DNA of 64,000 bases from Streptomyces althioticus (GCA_014649355.1 BMSW01000009.1:151104-215103), one strand, 5' to 3'. Positions 34,187-43,140 are shown, counted from the first letter of the stretch. Numbers and translations are program-made. Notes: a model not told the origin generated them from the letters alone.

Positions 34187-35206
34187 TCAGACCTCCCGCC
34201 ACCCCTCCAGCGCCAGCCCCGCCTCCTCCTTCCGCCGCGTGACGCGCAGCGCGGCCGTGGTGGGGTCGAGGGCGGCCGCGACCAGGGTGCCCCGGGCGTC
34301 GACCGCCAGGGCGACCTCGGCCGTGGCCGGGAGGGGCGGGCCGGACTCGGTCCACCAGGCGCCCGCCTGTTCCTGCTCCGTGGGGTACGCCGCGAACGCC
34401 ACCCGGCCGCTCGCCGAGCGCTGCGCCAGCACCGTGCAGTCGTGCCCGTCTATCTCGCAGCGCACCGCCGCGACCGGGCCGGGGCCCGCCGCCTGAAGCA
34501 GCGGCACCGGCTTGCCGCCGGGGCGCCAGGCGCACAACTCCCCGTCCTGGGCGGTGAAGAAGAGGGTGGTCCGCTCGGCCGACGTGCGCAGCACCCGCAG
34601 GGTGCCGGGGCGGGCGGCGACGTCCGCCGTCTCGTCCCGCGTGGGCGTCCTGCCGGGCTCCTCCTGACGCCAGTGCAGGATCCGGTCCGGCGTCGACGCG
34701 TAGACCTCGACCAGGCCCGACTCCCGGCTCGCGGCGGCGAGTTGTTCGTGGACGCCGGAGCCCTTCAGGTCCCGCCAGGGGTACCAGCCGCCCCGCTCCT
34801 TCTGCACCAGCAGGCTGACCCCGCCGCCCGCGTTGCGCACGAAGACGTACGCGCGCCTGCGGTCGTCCACGGCCACGGCGGGCGTGCCCGTGCGGTCGCC
34901 CTTGCCGTTGGGGTGGCCGACCGCGGACCAGTCGAGCGGGGCGAGCAGCGGGCGGAAGTGCGTGCAATGCACCAGCCGGGACTCACCCGGCCCCGCATGC
35001 CGCCACGCGGCCAGATGGGCATACCCGTCCACGCCCTGTCCCACGGCCGCGGGTCCCTGCTGGAGCCCCAGGTCGCCGCCGGCCCGGCGGAAGGGCTCCC
35101 AGGGGCCGCCGGGAGCTGTCTCCGCGCGGCACAGGACGGCGTCGTCCGATTTCAGATAGACGGTGAGGCGGCCGTCGCGGCCGCGGAGAAGCCAGTCGCC
35201 GTTCAC
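34187..35206 (-). CDS. Propeller-like repeat protein, paralogue of the gene at 32911, 339 aa
   Basis: It shares length, repeat pattern and several blocks with its neighbour: DWLLRGRDGRLTVYLKSDD, NAGGGVSLLVQKERGGW, WRDLKGSGVHEQLAAASRES, VEVYASTPDRILHW and DCTVLAQRSASGRV. These suggest a six- or seven-bladed propeller with a possible ligand-binding face. It has no signal peptide, membrane segment or known catalytic motif. The GTG start is preceded by AAGGTG. The two genes are separated by 157 bp and probably arose by tandem duplication followed by strong divergence. Confidence 0.6.
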   Translation of the reverse strand: MNGDWLLRGRDGRLTVYLKSDDAVLCRAETAPGGPWEPFRRAGGDLGLQQGPAAVGQGVDGYAHLAAWRHAGPGESRLVHCTHFRPLLAPLDWSAVGHPNGKGDRTGTPAVAVDDRRRAYVFVRNAGGGVSLLVQKERGGWYPWRDLKGSGVHEQLAAASRESGLVEVYASTPDRILHWRQEEPGRTPTRDETADVAARPGTLRVLRTSAERTTLFFTAQDGELCAWRPGGKPVPLLQAAGPGPVAAVRCEIDGHDCTVLAQRSASGRVAFAAYPTEQEQAGAWWTESGPPLPATAEVALAVDARGTLVAAALDPTTAALRVTRRKEEAGLALEGWREV

Positions 35207-35309
35207 CTGTTCACCTTACGCACTGCGATCCGTGCCGTGGGCGCGGGGATCCCGCCGTACGGTCTCCCCCGCGGGGGGATTGCCCGGGCTTGCGTGGGAC
35301 CCTGACCGT

Positions 35310-35696
35310 ATGGAAGAGGACGTTCCCCTGCTCGTGATCGTCGACGCCGCGAACGTCGTGGGTTCGGTGCCCGACGGGTGGTGGCGGGACCGCCGGGGCG
35401 CCGCCGAGCGGCTGCGGGACCGTCTCGCGGCCCAGGGGGTGCCCGGGCACGAGGGGCCCGTGGACATCCTGCTGGTGGTGGAGGGCGCGGCCCGGGGTGT
35501 GGAGCCCGTCCCGGGCGTCCGGGTGGCGTCCGCGCCCGGCAGCGGGGACGACCACATGGTCGCCCTCGTGGCGGAGGCGGGCGACCGTCCGGTCCTGGTC
35601 GTCACGGCCGACCGTGAGCTGCGCCGCCGGGTACGGGAGCTGGGCGCCGACGTCGCCGGGCCCCGTACCGTACGGCCCGCCCCGCGCCGCGACTGA
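35310..35696 (+). CDS. PIN/NYN-like small protein, 128 aa
   Basis: The sequence starts with a Rossmann-like strand and an Asp (LLVIVDAANVVGSVPDGWW, Asp12), followed by VDILLVVEGAARG, GSGDDHMVAL and PVLVVTADRELRRRV. That order of acidic residues fits the PIN/NYN fold of metal-dependent nucleases. The group has been annotated loosely as an NTP pyrophosphohydrolase in Streptomyces, which I would not follow. The ATG is probably at the transcript start; no ribosome site is seen. It is cytosolic and its RNA or nucleotide substrate is unknown. Confidence 0.65.
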   Translation: MEEDVPLLVIVDAANVVGSVPDGWWRDRRGAAERLRDRLAAQGVPGHEGPVDILLVVEGAARGVEPVPGVRVASAPGSGDDHMVALVAEAGDRPVLVVTADRELRRRVRELGADVAGPRTVRPAPRRD

Positions 35697-35719
35697 GCCC
35701 CGGTCACGTCACCGCGCGT

Positions 35720-35762
35720 CACGGCCCCGCGCCTCCGGACGGGCCGGGTGCACGGGGCCGTG
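35720..35762. terminator. Possible hairpin between convergent PIN/NYN and permease genes
   Basis: CACGGCCCCG (35720-35729) pairs with CGGGGCCGTG (35753-35762) around a 23-base loop that can itself fold. It lies in the 81-bp convergent gap. Confidence 0.45.
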
Positions 35763-35777
35763 GAACCGCGGGACGGA

Positions 35778-37283
35778 TCAGGAGGCCGGCGGCGCCGGTG
35801 ACGTGGTGTCCTCCTCCTTCGCCATCCGGCTGTGCGTCCGGCTGTACAGGAAGTACACGACGATGCCGATCGCCATCCAGATGCCGAACCGGACCCAGGT
35901 CTCCGCGGGCAGGTTGAGCATCAGCCACAGGGAGGCCGCCACCGACACGATCGGGAGGACCGGGACCCACGGGGTGCGGAACGCGCGGGGCAGGTCGGGG
36001 CGGGTGCGGCGGAGGATGAGCACGCTGATGGCGACGATGACGAAGGCGAACAGCGTTCCGATGTTCACCAGCGCGGCCAGTTCGTTCAGCGGGGTGAAGC
36101 CGGCCAGGATCGCGATGAGGACACCGAGCAGGATGGTCGGCCGGTGCGGGGTCTTGAACCGCGGGTGGACCCGGGAGAAGAACCGGGGCAGCAGTCCGTC
36201 GCGGCTCATCGCGAAGAAGACGCGGGTCTGGCCGAGCAGCAGGATCATGCAGACGGTCGTCAGTCCGACGGCGGCCCCGAAGCTGATGAAGCCGGCGAAC
36301 CAGGGATGCCCGGTGGCCTTGAACGCGTCGGCGAGCGGGGCGTCCACGGACAGCTCGGTGTAGTGCTGCATGCCGGTGACGACGAGCGACACCAGGACGT
36401 ACAGCAGGGTGCAGATGAACAGGGAGCCGAGGATGCCGCGGGGCATGTCGCGCTGCGGGTTCTTGGTCTCCTCGGCGGCGGTGGCGACGATGTCGAAGCC
36501 GATGAAGGCGAAGAACACCACGGACGCGGCGGTGAAGATGCCCATCACGCCGAAGTTGGCCGGGGCCCAGCCGAACATCAGCTGGATGAGCGGCGAGTCG
36601 AGACTGTCCCCGGCGGGCACGGGCTTGGAGTCCGGGATGAACGGGTCGTAGTTGTCGGCGGTGATGAAGAAGGCACCGGCGATGATGACGACCAGGACGA
36701 CGGTCACCTTGATGGCGACGACGACCGTGGTCACCCGGGCGGACAGCTTCATGCCGAGGACGAGGATGCCGGTGAGGACGAGCACCAGGGCGGCGGCGAG
36801 GATGTCGAAGCCGAAGACGTCGGAGCCCTCACGGCTGCCGAGCGCGGCGGGCATCTCCCAGCCCGCGTTGTCCAGGAGCGACTGGATGTAGCCCGACCAG
36901 CCGACGGCCACCACCGCCGTGCCGAGCGCGAACTCCAGGACCAGGTCCCAGCCGATGATCCAGGCCGGCAGCTCACCGAGGGAGGCGTACGAGAACGTGT
37001 ACGCGGAGCCCGCCACGGGGACGGTGGAGGCGAACTCGGCATAGCAGAGCGCGGCCAGCGCGCAGACGACACCGGCCACCACGAAGGCGAGGGCGGTGGC
37101 CGGACCGGCGTTGTCCTTGGCGACCGTGCCGGTGAGGACGAAGATGCCGGTGCCGATGATGACACCGACACCGAAGACGGTCAGATCCAGCGCGGACAGG
37201 GATTTCTTGAGGGCGTGCTCGGGCTCCTCGGTGTCGCGGATGGACTGCTCGATCTTCTTCGTCCGGAAGAGGGGGCTTGTCAC
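35778..37283 (-). CDS. APC-superfamily amino acid permease (cationic amino acid transporter type), 501 aa
   Basis: About twelve to thirteen hydrophobic helices are visible, with family motifs VFGVGVIIGTGIFVLTG near the N-terminus, GFDIVATAAEETKNPQRDMPRGI in the middle, and FFAMSRDGLLPRFFSRVHPRFKTP. The last two are typical of the cationic amino acid transporter branch. The GTG at 37283 has GGGAGG at good spacing. The frame stays open 45 codons upstream without a better start. It is a proton-driven importer, probably of a cationic or branched amino acid; the substrate is not determined by sequence. It stands alone between convergent and downstream neighbours. Confidence 0.88.
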   Translation of the reverse strand: MTSPLFRTKKIEQSIRDTEEPEHALKKSLSALDLTVFGVGVIIGTGIFVLTGTVAKDNAGPATALAFVVAGVVCALAALCYAEFASTVPVAGSAYTFSYASLGELPAWIIGWDLVLEFALGTAVVAVGWSGYIQSLLDNAGWEMPAALGSREGSDVFGFDILAAALVLVLTGILVLGMKLSARVTTVVVAIKVTVVLVVIIAGAFFITADNYDPFIPDSKPVPAGDSLDSPLIQLMFGWAPANFGVMGIFTAASVVFFAFIGFDIVATAAEETKNPQRDMPRGILGSLFICTLLYVLVSLVVTGMQHYTELSVDAPLADAFKATGHPWFAGFISFGAAVGLTTVCMILLLGQTRVFFAMSRDGLLPRFFSRVHPRFKTPHRPTILLGVLIAILAGFTPLNELAALVNIGTLFAFVIVAISVLILRRTRPDLPRAFRTPWVPVLPIVSVAASLWLMLNLPAETWVRFGIWMAIGIVVYFLYSRTHSRMAKEEDTTSPAPPAS

Positions 37284-37362
37284 GGGTACCTCCCACGCTT
37301 GTCGTCCTCGACATGATCGAGAGGGGGCGTGGTTCGTATGCCCCGGCGCAGGCGCCTTCACG

Positions 37363-37412
37363 CGAACGGGCCGCGCGCGCCACACTTCACGGTGGCACGC
37401 GCGGCCCGTTCG
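37363..37412 (-). terminator. Long hairpin terminator downstream of dxs
   Basis: A 21-bp stem with one mismatch (37363-37383 with 37392-37412) and an 8-base loop starts about 52 bp past the dxs stop. Confidence 0.75.
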
Positions 37413-37464
37413 GACCACGTGCGCGCGGCCGGACCGGTGACGGCGGGTCGCGCGCGACGGCGGG

Positions 37465-39399
37465 TCAGTCCCTGGCGGGCTCCACCGAGTCGACGGCGTC
37501 CGCGGAGGAGCGCTCGTACCGGCCGTCCAGCTTGGCCACCAGGCCGGTGACCTGACGGGCCACGTCCGGGGCGGTCAGCCCGATCTCCGCCATGACCTCG
37601 GCGCGCGAGGCGTGGTCGAGGAAGCGCGGCGGGATGCCGAAGTCGCGCAGCGGCATGTCCACCCCGGCGTCGCGCAGCGCCTGGGCGATCGCGGAGCCGA
37701 CGCCGCCGACGCGCGAGTTGTCCTCGACGGTGACGACGACGCGGTGCTTCGCGGCGAGCGGGGCCATGGCCTCGTCGACCGGCTTGACCCAGCGCGGGTC
37801 GACGACGGTGGCGGAGATGCCCTGACGGTCCAGCAGCGAGGCGATCTCCAGGCACATCGGGGCGAGCGCGCCCACGGAGACGAGGAGCACGTCGGGGGTG
37901 TCGGTGCCGGGCTCGCGCAGCACGTCCATGCCGCCGACGCGGCCCACGGCGGGCACGGCGGGGCCGACGGCGCCCTTGGAGAAGCGCACCACGGTGGGGG
38001 CGTCCTCGACGGAGACGGCCTCGCGGAGCTGGGCGCGGACCTGGTCGGCGTCGCGCGGGGCGGCGAGCCGCAGGCCGGGCACGACCTGGAGGATCGACAT
38101 GTCCCACATGCCGTTGTGGGAGGCGCCGTCGGTGCCGGTGACGCCGGCGCGGTCGAGCACGAAGGTGACGCCGCACTTGTGCAGGGCCACGTCCATGAGC
38201 ACCTGGTCGAAGGCGCGGTTCAGGAAGGTGGCGTACACGGCGAAGACGGGGTGCACGCCCGCGTGGGCGAGGCCGGCGGCGGAGACCGCGCCGTGCTGCT
38301 CGGCGATGCCGACGTCGTAGACGCGGTCGGGGAAGCGCTTGGCGAACTTGTCCAGGCCGACCGGCTGGAGCATGGCGGCCGTGATGGCGACGACGTCCTC
38401 GCGCTCCTCGCCGAGCGCGACCATCTCCTCGCCGAAGACGGACGTCCAGTCGGCGCCGGAGGTGGCGATCGGCAGGCCCGTGTCGGGGTGGATCTTGCCG
38501 ACGGCGTGGAAGCGGTCGGCCTCGTCCTGGAGGGCGGGCTGGTAGCCCCGGCCCTTCTCGGTGATGCAGTGGACGATGACCGGGCCGTTGAACCGCTTGG
38601 CGCGGGCCAGCGCGGACTCCAGGGCCTCGATGTCGTGGCCGTCGATGGGGCCGACGTACTTCAGGCCGAGGTCCTCGAACATGCCCTGCGGGGCGATGAA
38701 GTCCTTCAGGCCCTTCTTCGCGCCGTGCAGGGTGTCGTAGAGGGCCTGGCCGACGACCGGGGTGCGCTCCAGGAGGTCCTTGGTGCGGGTCAGGAAGCGC
38801 TCGTAGCCGTCGGTGGTGCGCAGGGTCGCCAGGTGGTTCGCCAGGCCGCCGATGGTGGGCGAGTAGGAGCGCTCGTTGTCGTTGACGACGATGACCAGCG
38901 GGCGGTCCTTGGCGTCGGCGATGTTGTTGAGCGCCTCCCAGGCCATGCCGCCGGTGAGGGCGCCGTCGCCGATGACCGCGACGACGTGGCTGTCGTCCCG
39001 CTTCATCAGCTGGTTGGCCTTGGCGATGCCGTCGGCCCAGCCGAGCACCGTGGAGGCGTGGCTGTTCTCGATGACGTCGTGCTCGGACTCCGCCTGCGAG
39101 GGGTAGCCGGACAGGCCGCCCTTCATCTTCAGCTTGGAGAAGTCCTGCCGGCCGGTCAGCAGTTTGTGCACGTAGGACTGGTGGCCGGTGTCCCAGAGGA
39201 CCTTGTCCTTCGGGGACTCGAACACCCGGTGCAGGGCGATGGTGAGCTCCACCACACCGAGGTTGGGGCCGAGGTGGCCGCCGGTCTTGGAGACCGCGTC
39301 GACGAGGAAGGTCCGGATCTCCCCGGCCAGCTGGTCGAGCTCCTCGAGGGTGAGCCGGTCCAGATCGCGCGGTCCCCTGATGCGGGTCAGCAGCGGCAC
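37465..39399 (-). CDS. dxs: 1-deoxy-D-xylulose-5-phosphate synthase, 644 aa
   Basis: Dxs condenses pyruvate and glyceraldehyde 3-phosphate with thiamine diphosphate, the entry step of the MEP isoprenoid pathway. Typical motifs are present: GHLGPNLGVVELTIALHRVF, WDTGHQSYVHKLLTGR, the cofactor-binding GDGALTGGMAWEALNN, the DRAGVTGTDGASHNGMWD region and the transketolase C-terminal VTVEDNSRVGGVG. The length is normal. The GTG start has AAGGAGG at good spacing. Though other isoprenoid genes are not seen, this location beside sugar genes matches my memory of S. coelicolor. It is transcribed alone and ends at the long hairpin. Confidence 0.95.
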   Translation of the reverse strand: MPLLTRIRGPRDLDRLTLEELDQLAGEIRTFLVDAVSKTGGHLGPNLGVVELTIALHRVFESPKDKVLWDTGHQSYVHKLLTGRQDFSKLKMKGGLSGYPSQAESEHDVIENSHASTVLGWADGIAKANQLMKRDDSHVVAVIGDGALTGGMAWEALNNIADAKDRPLVIVVNDNERSYSPTIGGLANHLATLRTTDGYERFLTRTKDLLERTPVVGQALYDTLHGAKKGLKDFIAPQGMFEDLGLKYVGPIDGHDIEALESALARAKRFNGPVIVHCITEKGRGYQPALQDEADRFHAVGKIHPDTGLPIATSGADWTSVFGEEMVALGEEREDVVAITAAMLQPVGLDKFAKRFPDRVYDVGIAEQHGAVSAAGLAHAGVHPVFAVYATFLNRAFDQVLMDVALHKCGVTFVLDRAGVTGTDGASHNGMWDMSILQVVPGLRLAAPRDADQVRAQLREAVSVEDAPTVVRFSKGAVGPAVPAVGRVGGMDVLREPGTDTPDVLLVSVGALAPMCLEIASLLDRQGISATVVDPRWVKPVDEAMAPLAAKHRVVVTVEDNSRVGGVGSAIAQALRDAGVDMPLRDFGIPPRFLDHASRAEVMAEIGLTAPDVARQVTGLVAKLDGRYERSSADAVDSVEPARD

Positions 39400-39542
39400 C
39401 CGTGCCTCCTTGCAGTAGAGCTGATCGAGCTGTTGCCGGGCGGGTCGAGTCTAATCTTCCGCTCAACCGATCGTTCCCGGGGCGGTGCGTCCTACATCAC
39501 CCGTTCGGGCAGTACCCCCGTAAGACGCCCCTACGACACGAC

Positions 39543-39574
39543 TGTGCCCGGCGCCTGTGAAGGCACCGGGCACA
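39543..39574 (-). terminator. Hairpin terminator after xylH
   Basis: TGTGCCCGG-C-GCCT pairs with AGGC-A-CCGGGCACA around a GTGA loop, a 14-bp stem with one mismatch, about 95 bp past the xylH stop. Confidence 0.6.
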
Positions 39575-39578
39575 GCCA

Positions 39579-39640
39579 CCCCGAAAGGGGCGCGGGACCG
39601 TATCCATCTGCGGCTCTGCCGCGCGGGCGCGACCAGCCGT
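39579..39640. repeat. Streptomyces-type dispersed intergenic repeat with internal insert
   Basis: CCCCGAAAGGGGCGCGGG at the left and GCGCGACCAGCC at the right match both ends of the reverse complement of the repeat at 12441-12484. About 30 bp (TATCCATCTGCGGCTCTGCC and flanks) sit between them here. It lies in the gap between dxs and xylH and may act as part of the termination region. Confidence 0.6.
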
Positions 39641-39668
39641 GAACCGGCCCGCAGCCAGGCGACTAGGC

Positions 39669-40964
39669 CTAGGCCCGCCCCGCGGTCTTCTGCGTCTTCC
39701 GGGTGACGGCGTCGATGACGACCGTCGCCAGCAGCACACCACCGGTGATCATGTACTGGACCGGAGAGGCGATGCCCTCCAGCGCCAGCCCGTACTGGAT
39801 GGACACGATGACCATCACACCGAGCAGGGCGTTCCACGTGCGGCCACGACCGCCGAAGAGCGACGTACCACCGATCACCGCGGCGGCGATGACGTTCATC
39901 AGGAACTCACCGGTACCGGCGCCCTGGTTGGCGGAGGCGATCTTCGAAGCGACGAACAGACCGCCCATCGCGGCGAAGGTGCCGGCGATCGCGAAGACCG
40001 AGATCCGGACCATCTCCACGTTGATGCCCGCACGGCGGGACGCCTCGACGCTGCCGCCGAGCGCGAACACCTTGCGGCCGTAGGAGGTGCGGCGCAGCAC
40101 GAAGTCCGTGAGGACCAGGAAGGCCAGGAAGATCACCACGGCCAGCGGCAGGCCCTTGTACTGATTGAACACGATCGCCACGGCGAAGGCCAGGATCGCG
40201 AGCAGCGCCGTACGCACGATGATCTCGTTCAGCGGACGGGAGGGCACCCCGGCCGCCTCGCGGCGGCGGTTGTCGAAGAACGCGGTGAGGAAGTACGCCA
40301 CGGTCGCGAACAGCGCCAGACCGTACGCGGCGGCCACGTCGGTGAAGTAGTAGCTGGTCAGCTTGACGACCAGGCCCTCGGAGTCCAGGTTGATGGTGCC
40401 GTTGTCACCGAGGACCTGGAGCATGAAGCCCTGCCAGAACAGCAGGCCGGCCAGGGTGACGGCGAAGGCGGGGACGCCGATCTTGGCGAAGAAGAAGCCG
40501 TGGATCGCGCCGGCGACCGTGCCGGTGAGGATCGCCAGCACGAGCGCGAGTATCTCGTTCATGCCGTGCGTGATGTTCAGCACGGCGAACGTGGCGCCCG
40601 CGACACCGCTGACGGAACCGACCGACAGGTCGATCTCGCCGAGCAGCAGGACGAAGACGATGCCGACGGCGATCATGCCGGTGCCGACCATGGCGACGGA
40701 CATGTCGGAGAAGTTGCCGGCGGTGAGGAAGTTGCCGTTCAGGCTGGTGAAGATGGCCCAGATGACCAGCAGGCCGACGACCACGGGGATGGAGCCGAGG
40801 TCACCCGCCTTCATCTTCCGCTTGAACTCGTTCAGGTAGCCGGCCAGGCCCTGCTCGCGCACCAGCAGCCGGGGGTCGACCGCGGTGACGGCCTTGGCGG
40901 CCGCGGCGGGGTTCGCCACGGAGTGGTCCTCGGCGGTGGGGGTGGAGGTCTTCTCGGTGCTCAC
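39669..40964 (-). CDS. xylH: CUT2 sugar ABC transporter permease, XylH-type, 431 aa
   Basis: This is the membrane subunit of a ribose/xylose-class importer. About ten hydrophobic helices and the family motifs GEIDLSVGSVSGVAGA, PAFAVTLAGLLFWQG, AAVIGGTSLFGGRGR and YMITGGVLLATVVIDA are present. The hydrophilic N-terminus of about 50 residues is Thr/Ala-rich. The GTG start overlaps the ATPase stop (GTGA). In S. coelicolor the homologous xylFGH set imports xylose and lies next to the ROK regulator, as here; xylose is thus the best guess for substrate. Confidence 0.87.
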   Translation of the reverse strand: MSTEKTSTPTAEDHSVANPAAAAKAVTAVDPRLLVREQGLAGYLNEFKRKMKAGDLGSIPVVVGLLVIWAIFTSLNGNFLTAGNFSDMSVAMVGTGMIAVGIVFVLLLGEIDLSVGSVSGVAGATFAVLNITHGMNEILALVLAILTGTVAGAIHGFFFAKIGVPAFAVTLAGLLFWQGFMLQVLGDNGTINLDSEGLVVKLTSYYFTDVAAAYGLALFATVAYFLTAFFDNRRREAAGVPSRPLNEIIVRTALLAILAFAVAIVFNQYKGLPLAVVIFLAFLVLTDFVLRRTSYGRKVFALGGSVEASRRAGINVEMVRISVFAIAGTFAAMGGLFVASKIASANQGAGTGEFLMNVIAAAVIGGTSLFGGRGRTWNALLGVMVIVSIQYGLALEGIASPVQYMITGGVLLATVVIDAVTRKTQKTAGRA

Positions 40965-41743
40965 TTCTTGATCTCCCCATTGGTGCGCGCCGCACGACGG
41001 GTCACGGCGTTGTCCGTGGCGCCCGTGATGGCGGAGATGATTTCTTCCTGCGAGGTCGACTTGACCTCGAAGACGCCGTTGTTGCGCCCGAGGCGCAGGA
41101 CGGCGACCTTGTCCGCGACGGCCTTCACATCGGCCATGTTGTGGCTGATGAGGATGACCGCGTGGCCGCGCTCGCGCAGCCGCTCGACCAGGTCGAGGAC
41201 CTGCGCGGTCTGCTCGACGCCGAGGGCGGCGGTGGGCTCGTCCAGGATGACCAGCTTGGGCTCGCCGAGCATGGACCGGGCGATGGCGACCACCTGGCGC
41301 TGACCACCGGACAGCGAGGCGATCGGGATGCGGACGCTGGGGATGCGGATCGACAGGGTGTCGAGGAGCTCGCGGGAGCGGCGCTCCATCTCCACCTCGT
41401 CCAGGATGCCGCGCCTGCGCAGCTCCCGGCCCAGGTAGAGGTTGCCGACGACGTCGATGTTGTCGCAGAGCGCGAGGTCCTGGTACACCGTCGCGATGCC
41501 CAGGTTCTGGGCGTCGTGCGGCTTGTTGATCTGGACGGGCTTGCCGTCCCACTCGATGGCGCCTTCATCGATGGGGTGCACGCCGGCGATCGTCTTGACC
41601 AGCGTGGACTTTCCGGCGCCGTTGTCGCCCACCAGGGCGACCACTTCACCGGCGTGGACCTCAAGCTCGACGTCGGTGAGCGCCTGGACGGCACCGAACC
41701 GCTTGGAGACCCCGCGCAACGCCAGCACGGGCGTAGCGGACAC
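40961..41743 (-). CDS. xylG: CUT2 sugar ABC transporter ATP-binding protein, single-domain XylG-type, 260 aa
   Basis: This ATPase energises the importer. It has Walker A GDNGAGKST, Q-loop region TVYQDLALCDNI, signature LSGGQRQ, Walker B LVILDEPTAALG and switch His in LISHNM. CUT2 ATPases usually have two fused ATPase domains (about 500 residues); this one has a single domain, like the FrcA branch. The start is taken as GTG at 41743 because AGGAG lies nine bases upstream, whereas an in-frame ATG at 41752 directly abuts that ribosome site. It overlaps xylH by GTGA and follows xylF after a 186-bp gap that contains a hairpin. Confidence 0.88.
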   Translation of the reverse strand: MSATPVLALRGVSKRFGAVQALTDVELEVHAGEVVALVGDNGAGKSTLVKTIAGVHPIDEGAIEWDGKPVQINKPHDAQNLGIATVYQDLALCDNIDVVGNLYLGRELRRRGILDEVEMERRSRELLDTLSIRIPSVRIPIASLSGGQRQVVAIARSMLGEPKLVILDEPTAALGVEQTAQVLDLVERLRERGHAVILISHNMADVKAVADKVAVLRLGRNNGVFEVKSTSQEEIISAITGATDNAVTRRAARTNGEIKK

Positions 41744-41881
41744 GTGAACCATCTCCTTCGCCGCCTGACCCGGCGGGAGGTTGTGCAAGGAATTTGGGGG
41801 GTGTTCCGTCCGGCGCCCCGCGTAGCTTGCGGGGCTGGTGTGTGCGGGGCGCCGGCGGAAGCGCTGGGCAGTCGTCCCGTC

Positions 41882-41907
41882 GGGGAGTCCGGGTCTACGG
41901 ACTCCCC
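41882..41907 (-). promoter_or_regulatory. Hairpin between xylF and xylG, possible partial terminator or RNA stabiliser
   Basis: GGGGAGTCCG and CGGACTCCCC form a perfect 10-bp stem with a 6-base loop 22 bp after the xylF stop. Such an element typically raises the amount of binding protein over the membrane parts. Confidence 0.55.
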
Positions 41908-41929
41908 TCGTCACGGGATGCGGGACTGC

Positions 41930-43042
41930 TTACTTGAGGCCGATCGCGTCGCAGGCGGCCTTGTACTTGTCCGTGCAGATCTCCTGGACGGTGTAGATGC
42001 CGTCCTTGATCACGGTGTCGTTGATGTTGTCCTTGGTCAGCGAGACGACCGGGACGATCACCGACGGGATGCCCTTGTCGGTGGGGCTGTCGACCTTGTC
42101 CTTGGCGATGGAGTCCAGCGACTTGCCCTGGGCCAGCGCGACGGCCATCTCCGCGGCGACGTTCGCCTCCTGCGGGTACGGCTTGTAGACGCTCATGTAC
42201 TGCTCACCGGTGACGATGCGCTGCACGCCCGCGAGCTCGGCGTCCTGGCCGGTGACCGGGATGTTCTTCAGGCCGGCGGCCTTGAGGGCGGTGATGATGC
42301 CGCCCGCCATGCCGTCGTTGGCGGAGTAGACGCCGACGATCTTGTCCTTGCCGAGGGCGGAGATGGCGCCCTCCATGTTGGCGTTGGCGTTCTCGGGCTT
42401 CCACTCCTTGGTGTCGTACTCGCGCCCGATCTTGACCTTGCCGTCGAGGACGGAGTGCGCGCCCTCCTTGAACATGGCCGCGTTCGGGTCGGTGGAGGAG
42501 CCGTTCATCATGACGATCTGGCCGCTCTTGGCCTTGCCGCCCAGCGCCTGCAGCAGGGCCTCACCCTGCGTCTTGCCGACGGTCACGTTGTCGAACGACG
42601 TGTAGGCGTCGATCGGGCCCTCGGCGAGGCGGTCGTAGGCCACGACGGGGATGCCCGCGTCCTTGGCCTTCTTCACGGAGCCGGCGATGGCCTTGGCGTC
42701 CACCGCGTCCACGATGAGCACGTCGACCTTGTTGGTCACCATCGTGTCGACCTGCTGGTTCTGCAGGCTGGCGTCCTGCTTGGCGTTGGCGTAGACGACC
42801 TCGCCCTTGTTGTTCGTGAGCTCCTTGACCTTCTTCTCGATCAAGGGCTTGTCGAGCTTCTCGTACCGCGCGGTCTGGTTCTCCGGCAGGAGCAGACCGA
42901 CCTTGATGTTGTCGCCCTTGGCGGCGGAGTCGCCCGAGTCGCTCTTGTCGCCGGACTCGGCGGCGCTGCCACAGGCGGCGAGCGAGACGGCCATCGCACC
43001 CGCGGCGATGGCGAAGGCGGCACGACGCATACGCGTGTTCAC
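41930..43042 (-). CDS. xylF: Sugar-binding lipoprotein, XylF-type, 370 aa
   Basis: The high-affinity receptor of the importer has a lipoprotein signal with lipobox SLAAC (Cys24). A type-1 periplasmic-binding fold follows: NIKVGLLLPENQTARYEKLDKP, VDVLIVDAVDAKAIAG, PVVAYDRLAEG, IPVTGQDAELAGVQRIV. These are hallmarks of xylose-binding proteins (the N-terminal ENQTARY and AYDRL motifs in particular). The GTG at 43042 is preceded by GGGAGG at nine-base spacing. It is the first gene of the operon and faces the ROK regulator's 3' end across 122 bp that contains the inverted repeat at 43141-43158. Confidence 0.87.
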   Translation of the reverse strand: MNTRMRRAAFAIAAGAMAVSLAACGSAAESGDKSDSGDSAAKGDNIKVGLLLPENQTARYEKLDKPLIEKKVKELTNNKGEVVYANAKQDASLQNQQVDTMVTNKVDVLIVDAVDAKAIAGSVKKAKDAGIPVVAYDRLAEGPIDAYTSFDNVTVGKTQGEALLQALGGKAKSGQIVMMNGSSTDPNAAMFKEGAHSVLDGKVKIGREYDTKEWKPENANANMEGAISALGKDKIVGVYSANDGMAGGIITALKAAGLKNIPVTGQDAELAGVQRIVTGEQYMSVYKPYPQEANVAAEMAVALAQGKSLDSIAKDKVDSPTDKGIPSVIVPVVSLTKDNINDTVIKDGIYTVQEICTDKYKAACDAIGLK

Positions 43043-43140
43043 TTCTACAAACCTCCCTGACGAGGCCGCGTCGTTGCGGCCGAGGTGGCTGGAAGTCAAC
43101 TCGGCCGCACGTGCGACGTCAAGAAGTAAATCCTTAACGA

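Noticed and set aside
41750..41752. ATG start for xylG
   Set aside because: The AGGAG ribosome site touches this ATG directly, leaving no spacing. The GTG nine bases further on fits.
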